A stretch of DNA of 50,448 nt from Silene noctiflora (lineage: Eukaryota > Streptophyta > Magnoliopsida > Caryophyllales > Caryophyllaceae): the NCBI GenBank assembly GCA_009801015.1, contig VHZZ01000850.1:98830-149277 (forward strand), given 5' to 3'. This document shows, piece by piece, positions 45,501 to 50,448 of this stretch. The first letter of the stretch is position 1; every line of letters starts with the position of its first letter. Made by a program: the position numbers and the translations under genes. The notes beneath the pieces are model-generated. The model was not told where the DNA came from and ran no database searches. It saw nothing but the letters and a program-made list of their open reading frames with translations.

Positions 45501-47841
45501 CTCTAGGCACTAAAACTTAATCCCAGTCATTGTTTATCATAAGCTTTAAAAATTTAGGTCAACTCCTGAAAAGACTGAAATCATGAGGAAGTATGCAGAG
45601 GTGAAACATCCAACACATGGCAACCTGCAAAGAAATCAAGATAGAAGTGATGGGAATCTGGTACAAATTTTTCAACAAGTCACCATATCTGTTACACTCT
45701 TAAGTCTTAACCATTATGTTATATACCTTTATATCAAGTAACACAAGGTGAATTTAAACCAATCCATGCCCAGCTGGCTATTCTTGCTTGATGAGCAGCA
45801 TATTTATTCTTCAACAACACATAATACAATGGAAGAGGGAATCAAAACTTAAGGCTACACCACCAAACATTTAACAATCAACTTTTAGAATCTAGTTTTG
45901 CACCAAAGACTGCATACAGAACTAAGAGACATGCTCCCTAATCCCCATTCCCACCCACATACTTCCAATCGAGTACTTCAAAGCAATTTAAGTGATATAT
46001 ATTTGAATAACACTAAAGCATAAACTTGATACACCAAACTCGCCTTTCAAAGGTACATGCAATAAACACAATATGAAAACTGCAGGCAAAAAGTATAGCA
46101 AACCATAAATACAAATCAAATAGGTTAAAGCACACTTCCGAAAAATGATGTTAAAAGCAAGATAGTATCATGTTGGTCAGCCCCAAAATCTTCTCTCGAG
46201 TTATATGATCAAATAATACTACAAGTCTACAATCAACACTGTATCAAAAATGTATGACGAGTCGATTATGCTAACATCCACATTCAAAAGCAAACCTCGG
46301 GTACCCTTTTTCTAAACTATCAGTACATTCAATAAATGTACTTCCTAATTAGTATGATATGAAATTTGAATCAAGCCAATCATACCGAAAAGAAGGTGAA
46401 ACTGAAATGTAAATATGCAGAAAATATTATTGATGAAAGGAGCATGCAGCAGTTTAATCTTATTTAAGAATTCTTAGGTATAACTTATAGTCACCTCCTC
46501 CAGTTCCTTTTCCATCTCCATGTACTCAGCATTACCAGGGTCATCAGCCAGCAACGTTTTGACCTAGAAACCAATGCAAAAGAAACAAATGCAGTGTGAG
46601 ATGGGTCATAAAAAAAAAATGAATCGAAAGAGACTACTAACGAGATTGACTAAGACTAATAGAATATGTAGTACAAAGTTAACACATAAATTTAGCAATT
46701 ACGGCATCCACAAATAAGTTAAGTGCTAGTGACCGCGAGTACCTAGCTGTACAGTGCCATATCAAGGGATTTCGGAACACCACTGATTGTGCATCAGCTA
46801 GATACGATGTCAATGACATATGATGCTAAAATAGCTGCTTAAGATCTTTGAAAAGTAAATTTTGAGCTCTACAGTCTAGACATGAATTGAAAATGTACTC
46901 CAAACACTTCAAATGACCAGTACTCACTTTGCATACAACATCAGATAGCAAAAGACATTATTGTACTGAACTTCTACTGCTTAAGCTTCATCAAGCCTTT
47001 CCTTCTCCATCACATTAGAGTGACTTTGGCCTTCCCCGGACAACCCCAACTCAACATGAACCAATGGTGTAGTTAGGGGTGGGCTAGTAGGGGCGTTCGC
47101 CTCCCATTGGAGGCTCAAAATTTCCAAGTTTTTAGTAAAAATTTTCGAACTTTTTTAGTTTACCTTATACAAGTCCCCTTTCACCCCCGCTGAAATTTTC
47201 CAACAGGCGGGTTCAAATCCTAACTCCGTCACTGATGTTATTAACACAGCAACACATAAGAGCACAAAAGAAGAGCTAATCCCCTACTCCGAGTCTCTTA
47301 AAATCCTAAAAGCAGCATTACATCATACAGTCCGTTTCAGTCTCCAACAATTACTAAACAAGCTCAAAACCTAGTCGTGCACGAGCACGACGTGCAAGAA
47401 ATCATAAACCTAGCTTCACCTCTTTCTAATCCCATAAACCGAATGCCTAAATCCTAAAAATTTCACCATCATACATTGAATACACACTTCAATTACAAAT
47501 CATTGTTCAGTTACGACAGTAATTAGGATTTCACACACTCGAATTGAATCATATAGAATTGTACAATCAATCAATCAATCAAGGATCCAACTATCCGTCG
47601 CAACATTAAGATTACCAATTACTCAAAAAACCTAACCCTATAATAACTACGAAACCCTAAAAATCAGAAAAAATGAAACAACAGAAAAACTACGAAATTG
47701 GGGAATCAAACAACAAAACCCTAAATTAGAAAATAGAAAAAAGAGGAAAAAGCAAAGTACATGATTAAGCTGTTGTTTGTAGGTAATGATGTTGGAAGTG
47801 AGTTCGCGTATGCTGAGCTCGTCACCGCCATCGCCTTGCAT
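42560..47841 (-). CDS. SPF30: SMN-related Tudor splicing factor SPF30 (SMNDC1 homologue), 8 exons, 304 aa
   Basis: A nuclear factor needed for spliceosome maturation (tri-snRNP addition in the animal homologue). Exons in minus-strand order: 47841-47761, 46563-46495, 45469-45341, 44734-44667, 44573-44498, 44335-44144, 43441-43313, 42730-42560, all GT-AG with continuous phase. The N-terminal helix region is followed by a Tudor domain at about 97-152, with a likely dimethylarginine cage of W110, Y117, F133 and W136 (compare SMN W102, Y109, Y127, Y130). The C-terminal half is basic: KRKKLHAFKSKMRFEQLE, then VGFFSGRKRESIFKSPEDPF and GVTGSGKGLTDFQRREKHLH, the family's hallmark tail. Length matches the roughly 300 aa of plant SPF30. 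The ATG is chosen because it gives the family start MQG-. Confidence 0.95.
44426..44445. repeat. Perfect hairpin cccgtgca-n-tgcacggg type in SPF30 intron 5
   Basis: A stem of about seven base pairs (cccgtgc / gcacggg) around a T-rich loop sits beside a poly-A run. It resembles the GC-rich hairpin near the 3' end of some plant repeats, including Helitrons. The ctrr terminus that would confirm a Helitron is not present. Confidence 0.4.
47063..47238. mobile_element. Decayed inverted-repeat element in SPF30 intron 1
   Basis: The left end ggtgtagttaggggtggg and right end aatcctaactccgtcactg are imperfect inverted repeats. The interior 'tacaagtcccctttcaccc' and 'ggcgggttcaaatcctaa' are strings I associate with a common plant repeat. 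It is non-coding and old. Confidence 0.5.
47567..47582 (+). repeat. (TCAA)4 microsatellite in SPF30 intron 1
   Basis: Four consecutive tcaa/caat units. Confidence 0.8.
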
Positions 47842-47946
47842 TTTTACCAAACTTTATTCTTGTGTATTCAAAGAGAAAGAAAGAGACAGGGAGATTAATA
47901 ATTGAGATTCTGATCTTTACGAGGGCTGATACAATGCTTACTTTGG

Positions 47947-47954
47947 TATTTATA
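47947..47954 (-). promoter_or_regulatory. TATA box of SPF30
   Basis: tataaata on the minus strand lies 106 bases before the SPF30 ATG. It would place the transcription start near 47920 and leave an A/G- and CT-rich leader of about 80 bases, a normal plant arrangement. Confidence 0.6.
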
Positions 47955-47959
47955 GGTGG

Positions 47960-48214
47960 CAATCGGATTAGTCGGATTAGTAGACTAGTCGAATCAGTTG
48001 GGTTAGGTTTGATCGGGTTAAGCCGGGTAGGATTATATCCGTTTTGGTTCGAGTTAACATACACTCTTAACTTAAGTAAGGCTGTTCGACGGTGCCGGCT
48101 AGGCCGACCTACATGTGGGCCAATTTTTTAGCCCGGCAGGGTGCGCTCCTCGCTTTGGGCCGGGCTAGTGCAGCATTTTCATTGGCTCGACCCGATCCCG
48201 ACACTAAGAAAAAA
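47960..48214. other. Spacer with gccgggc-rich repeat remnants
   Basis: Tracts such as 'gttaagccgggtagg', 'agcccggcagggtg' and 'tgggccgggctag' occur here and similar ones follow the element at 48215-48928. This suggests that element inserted into an older GC-rich repeat. Confidence 0.4.
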
Positions 48215-48928
48215 TTTCCGGGGAAGTGGTGATTGACCCAATAACTTTGTACAATTGTGAAATTAACCTCCACAACTTTCAATTGAAGTAATTTGGCCTC
48301 ATAACTTACATAATAAGTGAATTTAAGCCCCGTTATCAAAATCTCACGAGAAATTCAATTTACAATATCAGAAAAAGTAAAAATGGTTATATTTTTATGA
48401 AAAATACAAAATAAAAGTTTACAAAAAATTAATCAAAAAAAAATAACATAAATTAGATAAAAAAAATTAAAAATACTTTACGAAAATCAAACAATTTATT
48501 AATTTTATATAAAATACATATTTTTCAACTTTTTTTCCTTACAATTTTTGTAAAAAAAATTCAATTGCAAAATATTTTGTTAGGTAGTTGTATTAAAATC
48601 AGAAATTGTAATAAAAGATTTTCATGACAAAAAAATATAAAAAATATATTAAAAGGGTAAAAAAAAATATTTAAATTTTTCCATTTTTCAACATTTAAAA
48701 AAAAACATAGAATTGTTAATTGCTATTGGTATACCGAATTACATACGTATGTAAAAAGCTATTTGTACTTTTTTTATATGATAAATTGAATTTCTCATGA
48801 GATTTTGATAAAGGGTTTAATTTCACTTATTATGTAAGTTATGGGGTCAAATTACACTAATTGAAAGTTATAGGGGTTAATTTCACAATCGCACAAAGTT
48901 ATGGGGTTAATCACCACTTTCCCAGAAA
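48215..48928. mobile_element. ~714-bp non-autonomous element with ~147-bp inverted ends
   Basis: The left arm (48215-48363) and right arm (48783-48928) are reverse complements with few differences. Shared blocks include aagtggtgatt, ccataactt(a), cacttattatgtaagtta and aaaatctca(c/t)gagaaattc. Between them lie about 420 bases of A/T-only DNA. Very long inverted ends with no coding core fit a Mutator-like MITE or a fold-back element. The flanking duplication is not clear. Confidence 0.85.
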
Positions 48929-48929
48929 A

Positions 48930-49650
48930 CCCCATAAATGATGTCAACCCGGGTGGCTACTTAGTGGGATGGCTTGGACCGGAAGAACCTGACACGGGAC
49001 TGGCCCGGCCTAGTCCAGTCTTATAATTTGAGACGTGCCTAAGTTGCAAGCCTGCAACCTTCCGGCCTGCCCCGCCTCCAGCATATCCTGATCTGACCCA
49101 CCGAACAACCCTCCTCTCAAGCCATGTATGTTCCACTTCCAAAATTAGTTTTGAACATGGGAAGTTGGGAATTGCACATCCTATTTTTTTAATGAAAATC
49201 TTCTCGTTTTATGTTGAATTCAGTTACCATTGTTAAGATTAGTAATTCGTCCTTTTAATTTTTAGAAATTGATTCGTCTTACATCAATTAGTTCAACGTT
49301 GCTTCACTTAATAATTCATTGATTTGATTTTAGAAAATTTAATTCATTTTAATTCCCTTAGTTTAGTTTCAATTTATTAATTAAATTGTTTGTCAATAGC
49401 TCAATTAACATGTATAAAACGGGAGGGACCGAGGGATATTTTGAGAAGTTCTTTAAAATTGTCAACGATTTGAAGTATAAATGGGCCTGAACTCGATAAT
49501 GGAACAGCCAAAATGTCGTGCCTAATACGCAACCTTATTATGAGCCCAAATTCGGATCAAGTGGGTTTTTCATGTATTTATAGCCCAAAGATAAATAGCC
49601 TAATACATGCAAGCTGGTAGCTTGTAAACTTATAATTATCGAAATTACGT
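48930..49650. other. Intergenic DNA, no gene recognised
   Basis: Begins with the GC-rich continuation of the disrupted repeat (to about 49110) and then becomes AT-rich. Short frames show no domains. Confidence 0.5.
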
Positions 49651-49654
49651 AACT

Positions 49655-49795
49655 AATAAGTCTTCCTTGTGACGGGTCAATTATTCTCCACGTAGGTAGA
49701 TAAGGCAAAAATCAGAGTGCCTAAAAAGTCACAAAAGACTTTGTCTTTATCTACCCATGTGGGTTTTATATAACCCGTCACAAGCTTCTAACGGA
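49655..49795. mobile_element. ~140-bp hairpin MITE
   Basis: The left arm 'cttccttgtgacgggtcaa' then 'tccacgtaggtagataag' pairs with the right arm 'ttatctacccatgtggg' then 'taacccgtcacaagcttc'. The two arms cover about 47 bases each with a loop of about 35 bases. Confidence 0.7.
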
Positions 49796-50171
49796 TATCG
49801 GCTGTCACAAATGAGAATTTGTGTTACGTAACTGCTTAATTAAAACTTAAAACGTTTCACTTCATTTTTTTTTGTTTTATTTAAATTGATTGTGAATATT
49901 GACTTAACTTACGACGGTCTTAAGCAAGAATTTGTGTTAAATAATGTACCGCACGTAGTATTTATGGTTAGTAAGAAGCTTTGTGGATCGATTTTACGAG
50001 TGTTATTGTAAATCTTCTCCGATAACAATGACATATACGTATAGAGTATATATCGGTGCTTTTGTTCCCAAGTCCCAACCCAAAACGGTCATATCTGTTC
50101 TAACCATTATTTTTAATACTCACGGAGTAACAATAATCATCATTATAAATATAAAAGAGGAATGATAAAAA

Positions 50172-50301
50172 GCTGAGGTGGCACAATCTCCTTTGAGAAT
50201 TAAGGTAATGCAGCCTTCACATTCAACCTCACAAAATCATATTTGTTTGAGCCAATCACGGTTTTGCAATATGGCCACATCAGCAAAAAAAAAAAAAAAA
50301 A
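50172..50301. mobile_element. ~113-bp element with gctgaggtggca ends, followed by poly(A)
   Basis: gctgaggtggca at 50172 and ggccacatcagc at 50273-50284 are inverted repeats with two mismatches. A run of about 17 A follows directly. The ends are a common plant MITE type; the poly-A could instead suggest a retroposed piece. Confidence 0.45.
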
Positions 50302-50448
50302 GTCCAATTAAATTAAACGTTAATCTGGGAAACTAAATTTGGGAAATTAAATTTGGAAAATTAAACGTTAATTACAATTCACCGTACATTGAGAGAATCG
50401 TGTGCTTTATTAAATTCATAAGCAACCTAATTAACCTAACCCTTTGTC

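Noticed and set aside
47980-48060. Telomere-like gggtta/gggttag strings
   Set aside because: They are isolated and irregular and do not form (tttaggg)n arrays.

Overview
This is plant nuclear DNA, almost certainly from a eudicot. Every gene is broken into many short exons by AT-rich GT-AG introns, several of them 1-2.5 kb long. The spaces between genes hold short inverted-repeat elements (MITEs) and SINE-like repeats. A recurring family of short elements carrying 'gagacggt'/'taagaccgtc' ends, plus a 'ctcgaccgagt'-type motif, suggests Caryophyllales. That placement is inference only.

Four complete protein-coding genes can be rebuilt exon by exon with continuous reading frames. (1) 4327-14853, plus strand: a dynamin-related protein of the DRP2 class, 22 exons, 919 residues. 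(2) 17426-27518, plus strand: a CCCH-UHM-CCCH-RS splicing factor of the ZRSR2/URP type (maize RGH3, Arabidopsis At1g10320), 9 exons, 905 residues. (3) 37012-30090, minus strand: an auxin response factor of the ARF1 clade, 14 exons, 664 residues, with one GC-AG intron. (4) 47841-42560, minus strand: the SMN-related Tudor splicing factor SPF30, 8 exons, 304 residues.

The first two genes run in tandem. The second and third converge on a roughly 2.5-kb spacer. The third and fourth run in tandem on the minus strand. These are housekeeping and regulatory genes (membrane scission, minor and major spliceosome, auxin transcription) and not an operon-like system. The linkage DRP2 - ZRSR2-like - ARF1 is still notable, because Arabidopsis appears to keep the same set split between two duplicated parts of chromosome 1.

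The rest is repeat-rich non-coding DNA. Elements include a 165-bp hAT-type MITE with a clean 8-bp target duplication (DRP2 intron 1), a 157-bp Stowaway MITE with TA target sites (DRP2 intron 16), and a roughly 515-bp fold-back element near 2435-2949. There is also a 170-bp-period tandem array in intron 1 of the ZRSR2-like gene, a nested pair of inverted-repeat elements with clustered GATC motifs at 16466-17171, and a roughly 714-bp element with about 147-bp inverted ends at 48215-48928. At least five degenerate SINE-like copies lie mostly in introns. No tRNA, rRNA, CRISPR array or intact autonomous transposon was seen. I found no convincing new biological system; the best leads are the ARF1 leader exon and GC-AG intron, the conserved gene linkage, and the repeat architectures.
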